A stretch of 64,000 bases of DNA from Limanda limanda (taxonomy: Eukaryota; Chordata; Actinopteri; Pleuronectiformes; Pleuronectidae). The stretch lies in assembly GCF_963576545.1 (NCBI RefSeq), contig NC_083651.1, forward strand, positions 6,962,386-7,026,385, read 5' to 3'. The notes below the pieces were generated by a model. That model was not told the origin of the DNA and did no database searches. It saw nothing but the letters and a program-made list of their open reading frames with translations. Below are positions 12,217-24,316 of the stretch, piece by piece. How positions within the stretch are numbered: the stretch's first letter is position 1; each line of letters starts with the position of its first letter. The position numbers were made by a program, and so were the translations under genes.

Positions 12217-15200
12217 CTAACTATAAGCTTTATAAAAAAGGAAGGTTTTGAGTCTACTTTTAAACGAACAGAGCGTGTCTGCCTCCCTAACTGAAAGTGA
12301 GAGATTATTCCACAGCAGTGGGGCTTGATGGCTAAAAGCTCTGGCTCCTACTCTACTTTTAGAGACTTTAGGGACAACAAGTAAACCTGAGTTCTGGGAT
12401 CGGAGTGCTCTAGTAGGTTGATATGGAACTAACATCTCTTTAAGGTAAAGAGGTGCCATATCATTAAGGGCCTTGAAGGTGAGGAGGAGAATTTTAAATT
12501 CTATTCTAGATTTAACAGGAAGCCAGTGTAGCGATGCTAATACTGGAGAAATGTGCTCTCTTTTCTTAGTTCTCGTCAGGACACGTGCTGCGGCATTTTG
12601 GACCAGCTGCAGAGTCTTTAACGACTTACTGCTGGAGCCTGATAATAGTGAATTACAGTAGTCCAGTCTCGATGTAACAAAGGCGTGGACTAGTTTTTCT
12701 GCATCTTTTTGCGAAAGGACATGTCTGATTTTTGAGATATTACGCAAGTGGAAAAACGCGGTCCTAGAAATTACTTTTAAGTGACTATTAAAGGACAAAT
12801 CAGGATCGAAGATCACTCCCAAGTTCCTGACTGTGTCATTGGAAGCAAGGGCAATGTCATCTAGCGCAGCTATATCATTAGATAATGTATCTCTAAGGTG
12901 TTTAGGGCCGAGTATTATAACCTCTGTTTTATCTGAGTTTAATAAGAGAAAATTGCGGGTCATCCAGGTTTTTATGTCCTTGAGACATGCTCGAAGTTTA
13001 GTTAATTGATTACTTTGATCAGGTTTTATTGACAAATATAACTGGGTGTCATCCGCATAACAGTGAAAATTTACCGAGTGTGTCCTGATAATGTTTCCTA
13101 GTGGAAGCATATATAATGAGAATAAAATTGGGCCGAGCACAGACCCCTGTGGGACACCATGGTTAACTTTGGTGCGCACCGATGACTCATCATTGATTTG
13201 AACGAATTGGGAGCGATCAGCAAAATAAGATTTAAACCAGTTTAAGGCCGTTCCTTTAATGTTAATTAACTGTTTTAGTCTCTCTAATAAAATTTGATGG
13301 TCAATTGTGTCGAATGCTGCACTGAGATCTAACAGAACGAGGACAGACACAAGTCCCTGATCTGAAGCTATTAGAAGGTCATTAGTGACTTTTGCCAGGG
13401 CTGTCTCTGTGCTATGATTGGTTCTAAACCCAGACTGAAAGTCTTCATATATATTATTTTCCTGGAGAAACTCACACAGCTGATTGGCTACAACTTTTTC
13501 TAAGATTTTAGATAGGAAGGGGAGATTAGATATTGGCCTGTAATTTGCTAAAACCTCTGGGTCTAGGGTGGGTTTTTTGAGTAGGGGTTTGATTACAGCT
13601 ATTTTAAAAGACTGTGGTACATAACCTGATGATAATGACAGATTGATTGTGTTAAGTAACGAATTATCTATTAGGGGCAGAATTTCTTTAAGTAATTTAG
13701 TTGGAATCGGATCTAAAATACAGGTTGTTGGTTTAGAACCTGAGACTATTTTGGTAAACTGATCACGGGTGATCAGAGAGAAGCTGTCTAAATAATGGGA
13801 AGGATTCTCAGCCGTTTCTGAGATCTCTATTGTTGGGAGGGTATTAGTGCCAATTGAGGGCAGGAGATGATTGATTTTATTTCTAATAGTTAGAATTTTA
13901 TCATTAAAAAAGGTCATAAAGATATTGCAATTTAGGGATCGAGGAATACTGGGTTCGGTGGAGGTGTGACTCTCTGTCAGCCTGGCTACAGTGCTGAAGA
14001 GAAACCTGGGGTTGTTTTTATTCTCTTCTATTAGTTTTGAATAATAGGCAGCTCTTGCTTTGTGGAGAGCCTTTTTATATTCTGTAACACTACTCTTCCA
14101 GTCTAGGAGATTTTCAACACTGTTGCTGGAGCGCCACTTCCTTTCTAATTTTCTTGATATTTGTTTCAACTCATGTGTCTTGGAATTATACCACGGAGCT
14201 AATTGACTATGTTTTACACATTTCTTTTTTAGAGGCGCTATTGAGTCTAATGTTAATCGTAATGAGTCTGCAGAGCTTTCTACGAGGTGGTCAATCTCAA
14301 TAGAGCTCGGGTTTTTAAAGAATTTGTTGTTTATGTCGACGGATAATACGGGTTTAAATGTAATCGGAATTATTTCCTTAAATTTAGCTACAGCACTATC
14401 AGGTAGACATCTAGAAAATGAGTTTTTTATTAGTGGCATATATTCAGATAGTGAAAAATCGAAGGTTATTAAATTATGGTCTGATAGTACTGGATTGCGC
14501 GGAAGTACTGTTAAATGTTCAATTTTGACACCGTATGATAACACAAGGTCAAGTGTGTGGTTACAACAATGAGTAGGTTGATGCACACACTGACTAAAAC
14601 CAATTGAGTCTAGTATTGAAATAAATGCTACGCTCAGGCTATCTTTATTATTGTCAACATGAATATTAAAGTCACCAACAATAATAATTTTATCTGTCTT
14701 TAGGACTAGGTTTGATAAAAACTCAGGGAATTCTGTTAGAAATTCAGTATAAGCCCCAGGAGCACGATAAACTACAGCAAATATGATTGGCTGTTGGTGT
14801 TTCCTGGATTGACGTGGAAGATTAAGAACAAGACATTCAAATGAGTTGTAGCTAAGTTTAGGTTTAGGATTAATTGATAGACTGGAGTTAAAAATAGCAG
14901 CAACTCCACCTCCTCGCCCGAGTTCCCTGGGAACGTGTGAATTTATATGACTGGGGGGAGTAGATTCATTTAAACTGACATATTCATCAGGATGCAGCCA
15001 CGTCTCAGTAAGGGACATTACATCTATATTGTAGTCTGAGACTAGTTCATTAACTAAAATAGCCTTTGAGGACAGTGATCTAATGTTTAAAAGACCACAT
15101 TTGAAAGTCTTAGTTTCCTGTGTTGTTCCAGAGGTTGTGTTAATTTGTATAAGATTATTGTGAGTTCTCGCTCTGTTATTGTTTAATTTAAATAATTGAA

Positions 15201-15309
15201 TCGGACGGTAGACAGAGACAGTCTCTATGCGGTTGGGTGACTGATCCAGAGGGAGCGCAGAGAAGTGTTTAGCACTGCAGCTCTGCTTCCTGGTCCCAAC
15301 TCTGGGTTG
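12217..15309 (-). CDS. LINE ORF2: AP-endonuclease and reverse transcriptase
   Basis: The frame is open for 1030 codons from the ORF1 TGA to its own stop. The first ATG (15016-15018) is codon 98 and leaves 933 residues. Numbered from that Met, the endonuclease motifs are the catalytic Glu in SLTETWL (2-8), VVYRAPG (82-88), GDFNIH (115-120) and SDHNL (189-193). The preceding motif with its Asn, LLNIRSLSS, lies upstream of the Met at codons 73-81. RT motifs are [19 protein letters not shown] (491-509), [12 protein letters not shown] (563-574), [10 protein letters not shown] (621-630), [10 protein letters not shown] (654-663) and [12 protein letters not shown] (732-743). The C-terminus carries the family block [23 protein letters not shown]. 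The protein nicks the target and primes cDNA synthesis there. No frameshift or internal stop was found, and the true translation start is unclear. Confidence 0.92.
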   Translation of the reverse strand, partial: QPRVGTRKQSCSAKHFSALPLDQSPNRIETVSVYRPIQLFKLNNNRARTHNNLIQINTTSGTTQETKTFKCGLLNIRSLSSKAILVNELVSDYNIDVMSLTETWLHPDEYVSLNESTPPSHINSHVPRELGRGGGVAAIFNSSLSINPKPKLSYNSFECLVLNLPRQSRKHQQPIIFAVVYRAPGAYTEFLTEFPEFLSNLVLKTDKIIIVGDFNIHVDNNKDSLSVAFISILDSIGFSQCVHQPTHCCNHTLDLVLSYGVKIEHLTVLPRNPVLSDHNLITFDFSLSEYMPLIKNSFSRCLPDSAVAKFKEIIPITFKPVLSVDINNKFFKNPSSIEIDHLVESSADSLRLTLDSIAPLKKKCVKHSQLAPWYNSKTHELKQISRKLERKWRSSNSVENLLDWKSSVTEYKKALHKARAAYYSKLIEENKNNPRFLFSTVARLTESHTSTEPSIPRSLNCNIFMTFFNDKILTIRNKINHLLPSIGTNTLPTIEISETAENPSHYLDSFSLITRDQFTKIVSGSKPTTCILDPIPTKLLKEILPLIDNSLLNTINLSLSSGYVPQSFKIAVIKPLLKKPTLDPEVLANYRPISNLPFLSKILEKVVANQLCEFLQENNIYEDFQSGFRTNHSTETALAKVTNDLLIASDQGLVSVLVLLDLSAAFDTIDHQILLERLKQLINIKGTALNWFKSYFADRSQFVQINDESSVRTKVNHGVPQGSVLGPILFSLYMLPLGNIIRTHSVNFHCYADDTQLYLSIKPDQSNQLTKLRACLKDIKTWMTRNFLLLNSDKTEVIILGPKHLRDTLSNDIAALDDIALASNDTVRNLGVIFDPDLSFNSHLKVISRTAFFHLRNISKIRHVLSQKDAEKLVHAFVTSRLDYCNSLLSGSSSKSLKTLQLVQNAAARVLTRTKKREHISPVLASLHWLPVKSRIEFKILLLTFKALNDMAPLYLKEMLVPYQPTRALRSQNSGLLVVPKVSKSRVGARAFSHQAPLLWNNLSLSVREADTLCSFKSRLKTFLFYKAYS

Positions 15310-16239
15310 TCATGTGATAGACTTAGTAATATTCTTAGATAAGAGAGCTGCTCCATCCCAAGTGGGATGAACGCCGTCTCTCCTAACAAGACCAGGTTTC
15401 CTCCAAAAAGTTTGCCAATTATCTATAAAGCCCACACCGTTTACAGGACACCACCTCGACAGCCAGCGGTTAAAAGAAAACATGCGACTAAACATGTCAT
15501 CACCTGTAGTGTTAGGGAGAGGGCCAGAGAAAACTACTGTGTCCGACATCGTTTTAGCAAAAGCACACACAGACTCAACATTAACTTTAGTGACCTCCGA
15601 CATACGAAGCCGGGAGTCGTTGCTGCCGACGTGAATTACGATTTTACTGTATTTACGTTTAGTTTTAGCCAGCAGCTTCAATTTGGATTGGATGTCGCCG
15701 GCTCTGGCCCCCGGGATACAATTGACTATGGCCGCTGGTGTCGCTAATCTCACGTTTCTGAGAACCGAGTCGCCAATAACCAGAGTTTGATTCTCAGCGG
15801 GTGCGTCGCTGAGTGGAGAAAAACTATTTGAGACGTGAGCTGGTGGGTCTTTAATCGTGGGCTTTCTATGGGTGGTACTATGCCCCCTCCGGACCGTCAC
15901 CCAGCCACCCTGGGCTCCCGGCTGCCCGGGGCAAGTCGAGGGACTGCTAGCTGAAGCTAAGCTAGGTGGCTTCGCTGCGGCTAGCACGGGCCGGCTAACT
16001 ATAGCTAACGGGGGTTCTAAGCTGAGGAGCCGAGCTTCTAAGTTGCTAAGCCTCGCCTCCATGTCTACCAACATACTACATTTATTACATTTACCACTAC
16101 TGTTAATGGAGGCGGAGGAGTAAGTAAACATGAGACACTCGGAGCAGGAGAGAGCGGTGGAGCGAGAGGGAGAGAGAGAACACATCGCTGCTAAAACTAT
16201 GAGTGTGAGATTTAAACAGAACACAGAGTCACAAAGCAC
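15310..16239 (-). CDS. LINE ORF1 protein with SGNH/GDS esterase domain
   Basis: This 309-residue protein is the first ORF of the LINE and acts in its ribonucleoprotein particle. The N-terminal part has two Cys pairs (CSEC at 32-35, CNKC at 51-54) that could bind zinc, then a short heptad stretch (residues 57-75, [18 protein letters not shown]) suited to a coiled coil. After a Pro/Ser-rich linker comes an SGNH hydrolase-like domain from about residue 151: VIGDSVLRN with the nucleophile Ser158, PGARAGD at 176-182, HVGSND with Asn207, and [11 protein letters not shown] with Asp288 and His291. All four SGNH blocks seem present, so the esterase fold looks intact. Esterase-bearing ORF1 proteins are known in CR1/L2-group LINEs. 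Met19 is another possible start. The frame ends in a TGA that is followed, in the same frame, by ORF2. Confidence 0.85.
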   Translation of the reverse strand: MLCDSVFCLNLTLIVLAAMCSLSPSRSTALSCSECLMFTYSSASINSSGKCNKCSMLVDMEARLSNLEARLLSLEPPLAIVSRPVLAAAKPPSLASASSPSTCPGQPGAQGGWVTVRRGHSTTHRKPTIKDPPAHVSNSFSPLSDAPAENQTLVIGDSVLRNVRLATPAAIVNCIPGARAGDIQSKLKLLAKTKRKYSKIVIHVGSNDSRLRMSEVTKVNVESVCAFAKTMSDTVVFSGPLPNTTGDDMFSRMFSFNRWLSRWCPVNGVGFIDNWQTFWRKPGLVRRDGVHPTWDGAALLSKNITKSIT

Positions 16240-16473
16240 CAGAGAGGAGGGGCTGGTATGTGAGGGTCCTTAACTATATACCGGTGATTTTAGCCGTAGT
16301 AGAACAGAAAGACAGTTGTGTTTAGCGGAGGAGCTAATTCAGATAGCGACTACACCACCCGTGTCCCGTGGCAATAACAGGAAGTGACGAAATGACGCAG
16401 CACGCTTACCGTAAACACTGGAGAAGATCCCACATCCACCAGCAACCTGTGAAGAAACAACGTCCTCCTCCTC

Positions 16474-18678
16474 AGACGTGATGAAACAACACAGACCCTA
16501 GGTTCTTCTGTTGCATTACTTGGTCACACGACACAAAGGGAGGAAAAAAACACAAGGTGAGTCACAGCAACTCCCAACTGACTTATGTAACAAATCTCAC
16601 ACTTTATTAAAACAATGAATAAAACAGCGCAGGCTCTTGTATGTTCAGTACATGGATGCTCCACTTGTATTGCTGACTCCTTCTTATTCTCCACATTGAT
16701 GCTTCCTGCATTTAGGTCACAAAAAGTCATCCGGCAGGAAACCGGATTTAAAGCATGAATTTGTATCAAAGAAGATCCATTTTGCGTTGGATTAGCAGAT
16801 GTAAGACTGTGTGAGCCAGAGACGGACCATTTGGTTTAACAGCACACTCTTATTGTCCTTTAACACACACGTCAGCAAACACATAGTAAAATTAACTTGA
16901 AGAGGTCCAGCAGTTCCTGCTTTGCAGCTCAGTGTCTTTCCCACATGTCTCTGTCCGTGTGGCTTAGTCCTCAGTTTTCCTCCTCCTGCCTTTTGTACCA
17001 GAGGATCAATGAGCTCACAGCTCTAACCTGCGCTGCCTGATCCTCTGGTCCACGTGAAGATGCTCTCCAAGCCACCTCCACAGTTGGATTCTCTGAGGAT
17101 CATTTATCAGTGTTGTATCTGCATAACATCATTGCTGAGATCAGATTAGGGTTGTGTACAGAAATCTGGTGCCAATTAGGCACTGGTGGCCACACGGCCG
17201 CTACCTACAGGAACCTATTACACCCAAAAGGCACTGGGACCTGCTGCAAATGTCTGAGCAATAGAGCTGTGGAGCAAAAAAACGCTCTTATTATGTTGTG
17301 CTTGCTTTAAGAAAAGCTTTATGTTCCTGGCATCGGTTTAAAGCTTGAGCGTTTTTAAAAGTATTGCTTTAGCACCGATATGAGGAGAAAAAATTATATC
17401 GTACCAGATATATATCACATATATAACCTGAAAGTCATAAATAACATGAAGGAAGTGGCGATTAAATGTTTAGGGCTCTAAGAACTTATGGAACATTGAT
17501 TTTGCTGTAAGTGCCTTCGGTCATGGTTTCTGACGCCATGATTCTACAGTCAGATGCACATGTTTGGATGTAAATATATGTAAATGAAAAGCTAACGGGG
17601 AGGGAATGTGAGTCCTGTGCAGAAGTCCTTGTGGCAGCTCAGAGAGGTGTGGAGCACCTTGGTGGATGTTATGAATATAGATGACACACACACACACACA
17701 CCTGCACACACACACACACACTCATACACATATGCCTTTATTGGACACAATGTTGCTGCAACACTTAACCCCTAGCATTTTTCAGAATCTAATTTGTCTT
17801 CAGAATTCTGCAGTTGTACAATTTATTCAGAGGTTCCTGTATTATAATTTAATTTATGTGATCCTCATCCCCCTATCAGCATTAAACATGCATCCGATGC
17901 AGCTGTTCTGATGTCGACCTTGAATCTTTTTTGTCAATGTCAAAGGGACAGGTCGCTTGGGCAGGACACGATAAGTAACTTGATCCTAATTCGTTTAGAA
18001 GTCTGCTGCTCAATGTCTCCCAGCGTCACCTCCAATTTCTGTTTTCAAAATATCTGTCCTTGTGCCCGTAACAGTGGAATAGCGGGCACTAATGTGATTG
18101 GACCAAAGGGCCAGCATCTGTTCCCTGCTCCTGTGTCTTTGTGGATGTCTCGCCTGTTTGATGCCACCCTCTTGTGTTGTGGTGTTTCTGTGGTTGGTGC
18201 CGGGCAGAGTGGAGCTGCCCAGGGCCGGGTCGCCAGGGTGTTGGGCCGGTTGTTTTTTTATTTGATGTCGTGTAGAACCATGTTGTTGCTGTTGACTGCC
18301 TGCAGAGATTCTTGGCCTTATTTATTTTCAGTTCTGCTCGGGGTTAAATGCACAGTGTCTCCTCCCCAGAAAATCTGTCATGTTTAACAAATCAGACACT
18401 GTGTGAAACATCAAGAAAACCTAATATCATCACAACAGTTAAAATCCGGGCCTTTTCTTTTGACTGTTTTGAGGAATCCTCCTTGAAATCTCTCTTCCCA
18501 GACTCACCCAAAGATCAATGAAAAGAAAGAAACCCGAATCAACTCAAATATTTATGATTGAATTACTCATTCTTTTAAATGTTTTTTTAAGACAATGGCG
18601 TAGTGACCTTATCCTGAACTATAGAATGCATAATGCACGGCTCTCAGATTCATTAACGATTCATCTTTTTTCCTGCAG
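16474..18678. other. Non-coding stretch right of the LINE
   Basis: Contains an interrupted CA microsatellite at 17684-17723. A 158-codon frame at 17911-18387 has no motif, and its composition tracks local base content, so it is likely chance. Nothing else recognisable. Confidence 0.5.
17684..17723. repeat. Interrupted CA microsatellite
   Basis: Two CA runs are separated by cctg. Any open frame through it is an artefact of the dinucleotide repeat. Confidence 0.9.
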
Positions 18679-18754
18679 GAGCTGTGTTTGGCATTTGTGG
18701 ACTGCAGAGGATCAGCACATGAACCGGCTCTCCCTGTGATTACTCTGTGGAACG
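18679..18754 (+). other. Weak internal exon candidate
   Basis: The pyrimidine-rich acceptor cttttttcctgcag ends at 18678, and a strong donor, gtgagt, starts at 18755. The 76-nt segment is open in phase 0 (25 codons plus one base) and would encode a peptide beginning ELCLAFVDCRG. Its phase fits the next candidate exon at 22824. Short open segments between good splice sites are common by chance, and I recognise no protein. It could also be a non-coding 5' exon. Confidence 0.25.
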
Positions 18755-19649
18755 GTGAGTCCACCACTGTGACATTTTAGACTTTTAGCTGGAACGTGTA
18801 CACAATGTGACTTACAGATTCCAACGCAGGGAAACCTATGTGGCCCTTGCTCCTAACAAATCAATAGTTGGGTTCATGTGAATAGAAAACACTGATTTCT
18901 GAGACTACGATCGAAGGAGGAATGAGCACAAAGAAAGAATGAAATTCATAAAACAATCAAAAGGTGTTTTGAGGTGACGCACTGTGAAAACTAGGCACCT
19001 GAATTTCCCATTCCCGTTTTTTCCTCTTTGATCAACAGAATAAAGTCATGTCAACAGAAAGGCACCGATATCTGTGAAAAATCTGCATTGTACCTACAAA
19101 GTTTCACTCTGCTGACTGCAGGGGTCTCTCATCGTTTTTCACAAAGTGGCTGATGGCCAAATGACGGCTAACATTACCGGTCACTCAGAAGTGAAGATGT
19201 CATAAACATAAACATATACATGAGCCAGATGCCAGCTCGCATCACCTTAACTGCTCAGCTCCCCAGCGGAGTGGATATATGCATGTTTTTCTTTCCTCTT
19301 TGAGGCCTTTGAGGAGTACAACTCATATCTCAGCTCCAGCGTGGCTATTTTTAGACGAGCTCAAATATCAGGGGATCCTCGACGCTTCCTCCATCCCTGT
19401 TTGTCTCCCTCTGCCTGTCTCCTCCCTTTACCCCCAGCTCCATTGAATCTCGAAACCTTTGCTCTGCTACGTGGGGGTGATTAATTATACTGCATGGAAA
19501 TGCGTTCATTTATATACAGTACATACAGTACGTTCCCATGTTCCTCTCCCCCGTCATTGACACAAGATGTAAGTGGGTTTACTCATCACCGGGAGTAACG
19601 ACGCCTGTAGAATCAGAGTGTGGCTCCGATTTTAAGGGTTTAGATTTTT
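18755..19649. other. Non-coding stretch, nothing recognised
   Basis: No open frame with exon character and no repeat I can name. Confidence 0.5.
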
Positions 19650-19848
19650 TTTTTATTACCTCTGCCAGGGAGGTTGTTTTCATCCCTGTCCATTTGTTCG
19701 TTGGTTTGTTTGTTAACAAGATAACACGAATAATTCATGACTGATATCTATGAGTGTGTGAAATTTGGTGCATTGATTTGGTGTATTGAATTTAAGAGGA
19801 GTTTAGGGCCCTGGCGGACGTATGCGCTCTACTTCTTCTAGTTTTAAC
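19650..19848 (+). repeat. Dispersed fish repeat of the cctctgccagggaggtt type
   Basis: The copy opens ttacctctgccagggagg and continues catccctgtccatttgttcg and tttgttaacaagataacacg. It then has gtgaaatttggtgcattg and closes with ccctggcggacgtatgcgct ctact. These ordered blocks recur at 46545-46800 and, inverted, at 55780-55930. The two ends, gccagggagg and ccctggcgga, are partly complementary. The copy is shorter than the one at 46.5 kb, so it is internally deleted. The superfamily is not certain to me. Confidence 0.65.
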
Positions 19849-21518
19849 TGAAAACCTTTGATTCAAATCGTAGAATTTGAAAGATGTGTTTGTTAAACCA
19901 CCTGGTAAAATCTGTGCGTAAAATATATTATCGAGCAGCGTCATGGAAAGTGTTGGACTCAGTGTTTTTTGGAGCTTGACTTATTATAAAAGCCCAAAGG
20001 TAGCATGTCCTTTCCTTTGCTGCATCCAATTTAGACCATTATTTCAACAATTCTCTCTTGCACGTCCCCCAACTACAAGATGAGACCCGTTTTCTGTTTG
20101 TTTTTTTATTATTCCTCAAACATATTAAACAAGTAGCAGCTCCTCTCACTGTGCAGAGCCAGGGAAAGCTCAGACAAAGCTGGTATTATTAACAAGAGGA
20201 GACATTTACTGCCCTCCTTGCACTCCTCTTAAATAGTCCTCATTTTCCTGCTCAGCGCCAGAGGGAAACAACTGTCAGGTAGAGAAGGATTCTCATCACC
20301 ACAGGTGGGGGCTGTGCCCAGTGGCACTGAGGTGATGGCACCAGGCTGCATTCATGAGGAGCATTCATTTTCCCAGGGTAAAGCTGGGTGGAAAATACAG
20401 AAAGGCATTGACTGGTATTGTCAGCTCTAGCTTACAGTAAAGATCAGCCCAGGATGACGCAAGCACACATTTTCTTATTTCTAGATATCTTTCAATATAT
20501 ACATATTTCCTTAGATTGTCAAACTGTAATAGCAGCGTTTTGCATCTTGACAAATGAGCCAAAACTGTTGTTAATTACAATTGTCTGTAATACCGTCCTT
20601 TGAGCTACTGTCTTGTCCCCTGTATCTGTGTGTGTGTGTGTGTGCTGATATTTGTGTGTTTACGGCTGTAGCCCATGTGGCCTGTTTGAAAGATGTGCAT
20701 ATTTATCAAGTTGGACAGGGTCTACGAAAAAAACCATTATCGAGTGGCATTGGCATCGTGCCTTCATGCTTCTGCCTCACCTCTATTATTGTAATGAATA
20801 TTTAGTGCAGCGTAGGCAAGATAGCCGGCGCTCATCCAGCTCCAGTGCGCTGTGCTGCTGCAGGGCAGTGGAGGAAGACATTTAACAAGCTCGTGGCACT
20901 CCTGCTTTTTTTTTTTTATGCACATGTCGTTGAGTTGCTGACTCATGATGCTCATGTTCATTTGATTTGTCTTTGTTTGCTGTGTAAAAGTGGTGTTAAA
21001 AAGGAAAGGAAGATTAATTCAACGTTATGTTGTGGAGGGAATTCAGCTAAATTGGGACAAAACAAGAAAAATCAATTGAGGAAAATTTGCTATTGCCTCA
21101 ATAATGTCTGTGGCGCTTTAATGCATTTTGAGCACGAGTACATTTTGTCTTGTTGGCATTGTTGCAGATGTATTGATGACAATGATACATGGCATTAATA
21201 CAGTGTCAGGTCGTAGTGGAAGATGGGAGCTGCGTGTGCATTAATAACAGACCTTATTTAACCCATTTTCTGCAAAGGTGGCTGCCTCCAATGATTTAAT
21301 CATTATACCTCCAGGAAATACGCCAGCCAAATTTCATCTTTGTAGTGAGCACATGTTTTTTTTGCACATCTAAGCACTAAGGCAATGAAATAGGAACTGC
21401 TGGAAAAAATGACCCTCGGTCCCACAGCTGGGACCGGGGGTCAGCAGGTTCAGCATCGAGTGTTGTGTTGTGTCACAAATTTCAAGCACAAAAGGATTAT
21501 AAATATTGCACCAGAGAA
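19849..21518. other. Non-coding stretch
   Basis: A short GT run lies at 20625-20643. A 117-codon frame at 20845-21198 has no motif. Nothing else recognised. Confidence 0.5.
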
Positions 21519-21955
21519 ATTAATAATAATAATGATAGCTTTATTTATATAGCACCTTTTAAAGCAGCTGTTACAAAATGCTTCACAAAGAGGACAAATA
21601 CAAAACATGCAAGGCAGCAAGTAAATTTGTAAACTAACCCAAAGACAACGTAGTTTAAGTAAGTAATGGCAAGACATAGGATAAAAGAAACAAAAGTAAC
21701 AGCAAAATAACTGACAATAGGGGTATTGTCGCTTTCGCTCTTTAGTCTTGACTATTGAGGAATAGCTAACAGAGCCTCATCAGAAGATCTGAGGCTACCA
21801 GCTGATTTAGAAGCTCAGTAAAGTAGCTTGGTGCCAAACCATGCAGTGCCAATCAAGCAAAGCTATTAAGGGGGAGATATGATTATGCTTACGTGGTTTG
21901 TTTAAGAGTCTGGCAGCTGCATTTTGAACACGATCACGTTTTACAATTATCTGCC
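21519..21955 (-). mobile_element. 5'-truncated L2-type LINE fragment, minus strand
   Basis: The plus-strand left end is a run of taa triplets (the tail) followed by gctttatttatatagcacct, the reverse of the aggtgctatataaataaagc that ends many fish L2 copies. Reading the minus strand from about 21945, one frame gives RDRVQNAAARLLNKPRKHNH and, after a frame change, HGLAPSYFTELLNQL. Both match the C-terminal block of the intact LINE ORF2 in this window ([17 protein letters not shown] and [14 protein letters not shown]). The fragment is truncated upstream, frameshifted and internally deleted, so it is dead. It is a different subfamily from the 11-16 kb copy, judging by its tail. Confidence 0.78.
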
Positions 21956-22823
21956 TATATATTAGATTTCTGTACTAACCCTCTGCTCAGTAATATGCAG
22001 GTTCTGTAGCAGAACTACTGAGCTGCCCCATATTAGCAAAGGGCCGTTAACACTGCTCCCCAGATTGTTCAGGTTCCTATTATTAAACTAACATTTATTG
22101 AGCTCCAGCCCCATGAAACGATTGGTTTTATAGGAGGTTTAATTCTGCTGTGTGCTGCGGTACCAGCTGCAGACTGCGCTGATACCAAATCAGCACCCGT
22201 CTTTTTCATGTGACCCTGTGTCCTGTTTTCATGTCCCCTCCCTCCCTGTCACAGCCTGAATACCTCTGTCCCACACCGGTCCAAAGGGGCCCTGACTGAC
22301 CACATGGAACAGATGGTCGTGCACTTCTCGGTTCCCAGATCACAAGCAGGAAGCCAGGGTGCTGTCCATTTTCCAGCTGGCATAGAAAAAGTGATCAGCT
22401 CTTAAAAAGTTTCCCCTCAGGAGTCCAAGTGCAAAGACAAAGGTAGAAAAGAGCAGGAGATAACGTTACTCACCCAGAGCAGCTTGTGCAGTGAGATGAG
22501 AAAACCTAAACGCCAGGTAAACAAAAGGGAACACGTTAAAGGTGAAACAAAGATGTGACAGCATTAGTTTTGTCATCTTCAAAGAGATTTGATTACTGTA
22601 ATTTGGCTTCATTTTAAAGATCAATCCAAACATCTGTCTTCCCTTCTCATATTCTGATCCTCATAAATCATCCACCTGTTTTTAAAAGCTGCTGATTATG
22701 ACTCTTCTCTTCTCAGCACATGTGGTGTGATCTAGTGTGAAAATCAACATCAGCGTTCTGAGATATCCTCAAATAAATGTTATGTTGCCGTATAATTTAA
22801 TGTTTTGGCTCATCTTTCTTCAG
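21956..22823. other. Non-coding stretch
   Basis: No repeat or exon recognised. Confidence 0.5.
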
Positions 22824-22886
22824 ATATTCCTGGAGCATATGTTGTGTATGATCCAGCAGTCAGACGTGTTCACATCACACTGATGA
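22824..22886 (+). other. Weak internal exon candidate, phase 1-1
   Basis: Acceptor ggctcatctttcttcag ends at 22823 and donor gtatgt starts at 22887. The 63-nt segment is open in one frame and would encode IPGAYVVYDPAVRRVHITLM, flanked by split codons. Its entry phase fits the exit phase of the 18679-18754 candidate. No family was recognised. With so many splice-like sites in 64 kb, one such match is weak evidence. Confidence 0.25.
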
Positions 22887-24316
22887 GTATGTATTTATAT
22901 GTGAAGAATCCATCTGGAGAGTACCTGCGTGTTTTCACACTCGGCTCCCACCCTCTGTTGATCTGTTTCTCACATTCACAGCTCTGTGGGGTTTTTATTT
23001 TCAATCCTTGCTCGCTGTCATACAAAAGTATCCTCTATGTGTATTTATACACTAGAATCCCACCATCTGTCCCTGCGACCAGACAGGAGACGGACCGATC
23101 CCCTATCACAAGCCCACGTTTGTTTTTGGAACCTAGAAGTGGGAGCGGTGACCAAATGCAAAAAACAATGTCGGCGCTGAGGCGGAGCGGCACTACTATC
23201 AGTGCTGGTGCAGAGTGAGTCTGCTCACTGTCTCAGTGACATCTGCTTTACACTGTGCACACTGCAGATGAGACTGGGTGCATATGGAGCAGTGATTAAA
23301 CTACAGCGGCCGGGTGGTGTTTACGAATTTTTACCGTAACATCAGTTCTGTGTATGTCTGGCATAACTACTGATCCCCAGTGTTATTATTCAACTTGACA
23401 TATTGTGTATATATAGTCAGGGGTGATGTGATTGTACACTCGTGGCATTTTGATTATAGGTGAAGCAGAATGTTTAATAGAGCCTGACTGATGATGTGTT
23501 TTTTTTAGGCCTATACAGATGCCATGTATTGCATATAAATGGAAAGTGAACTCAACTCATTTTGTTTGAGCTTGAAGTTGAACTCCTCCATCCGACAGCT
23601 TTTCTCTACATCGTGGATTCCTCCACACACTGAAGCTGGGGGGGTTGTGCTCTGGAGAGAAGGCCACTGGTTATATAAAGAGTTTAGAGGGTGGTGTCTA
23701 TTTTTTATCATCTTTCCAAAACCACTAGTGCAGCAAAAACACTTTGAAATGACAGCACTGTGTGTTTGAACTCTGCAAACTGTTACTACAGCTGTGGTGC
23801 TAACATAACACTTACAAGATCCAATAGTGTATAATTTTCTTTTTGTAGGGTTACAAGTTAAAACTACAGTTCATGACCTACTTTATATTATTGTATATAG
23901 ACTTAGGTCCTGTTCACAGTTTGGAAAAAGCTCAACTTCTTTTAATTTTGTAAGGAGCACGAAGTCTTTTAGCTTGAAATCATGTATTCAGCCAAGCCAT
24001 ATCAGTTTTCGTGACCCTTTTCATATAGTTTCTTATTTTTGATGATTTGTTTTCAACCAAATGTCATCTACAGCAAATAAAAACAGCTTGCATCAGTTGT
24101 TATTTCAGCCGGCTTAATCAATCGTCACTGGCGAGAAATCAGACACTGCTGGTGTCTTATCAATCTGAAATCAACAACCTATTGGTTACACTTTTTTTGC
24201 TTTGAGTAGTAAATATGCCGATGTCACTGTAAGCACCTCGACAGCAACAGTGACGGTTTAATACGGGAATGGGCTCATCGAACGAGCGCTGGACGAACTA
24301 TAAAACAGTTTTGAAT
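22887..24316. other. Non-coding stretch
   Basis: Chance frames only; nothing else recognised. Confidence 0.5.

Larger units (their letters stand above)
11394..16461 (-). mobile_element. Near full-length L2-clade LINE retrotransposon, minus strand
   Basis: The parts in order on the minus strand are a 5' leader (about 16240-16461), ORF1 with an esterase domain, ORF2 with endonuclease and reverse transcriptase, a 3' UTR of about 0.8 kb, and a 3' end reading gggctatacaaataaaactt followed by TTGA repeats. The two-ORF layout, the ORF1 esterase, the [11 protein letters not shown] box and the terminal tetranucleotide tail are those of CR1/L2-group fish LINEs. Both frames are open, so the copy is young and may be competent. 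The 5' end is uncertain. A shared 12-mer, gtcctcctcctc, at 11382-11393 and 16462-16473 could be a target duplication, but the site is a simple repeat. Confidence 0.88.

Noticed and set aside
17911..18387. 158-codon plus-strand frame
   Set aside because: No motif, no splice context, and about the length expected a few times by chance in 64 kb over six frames.
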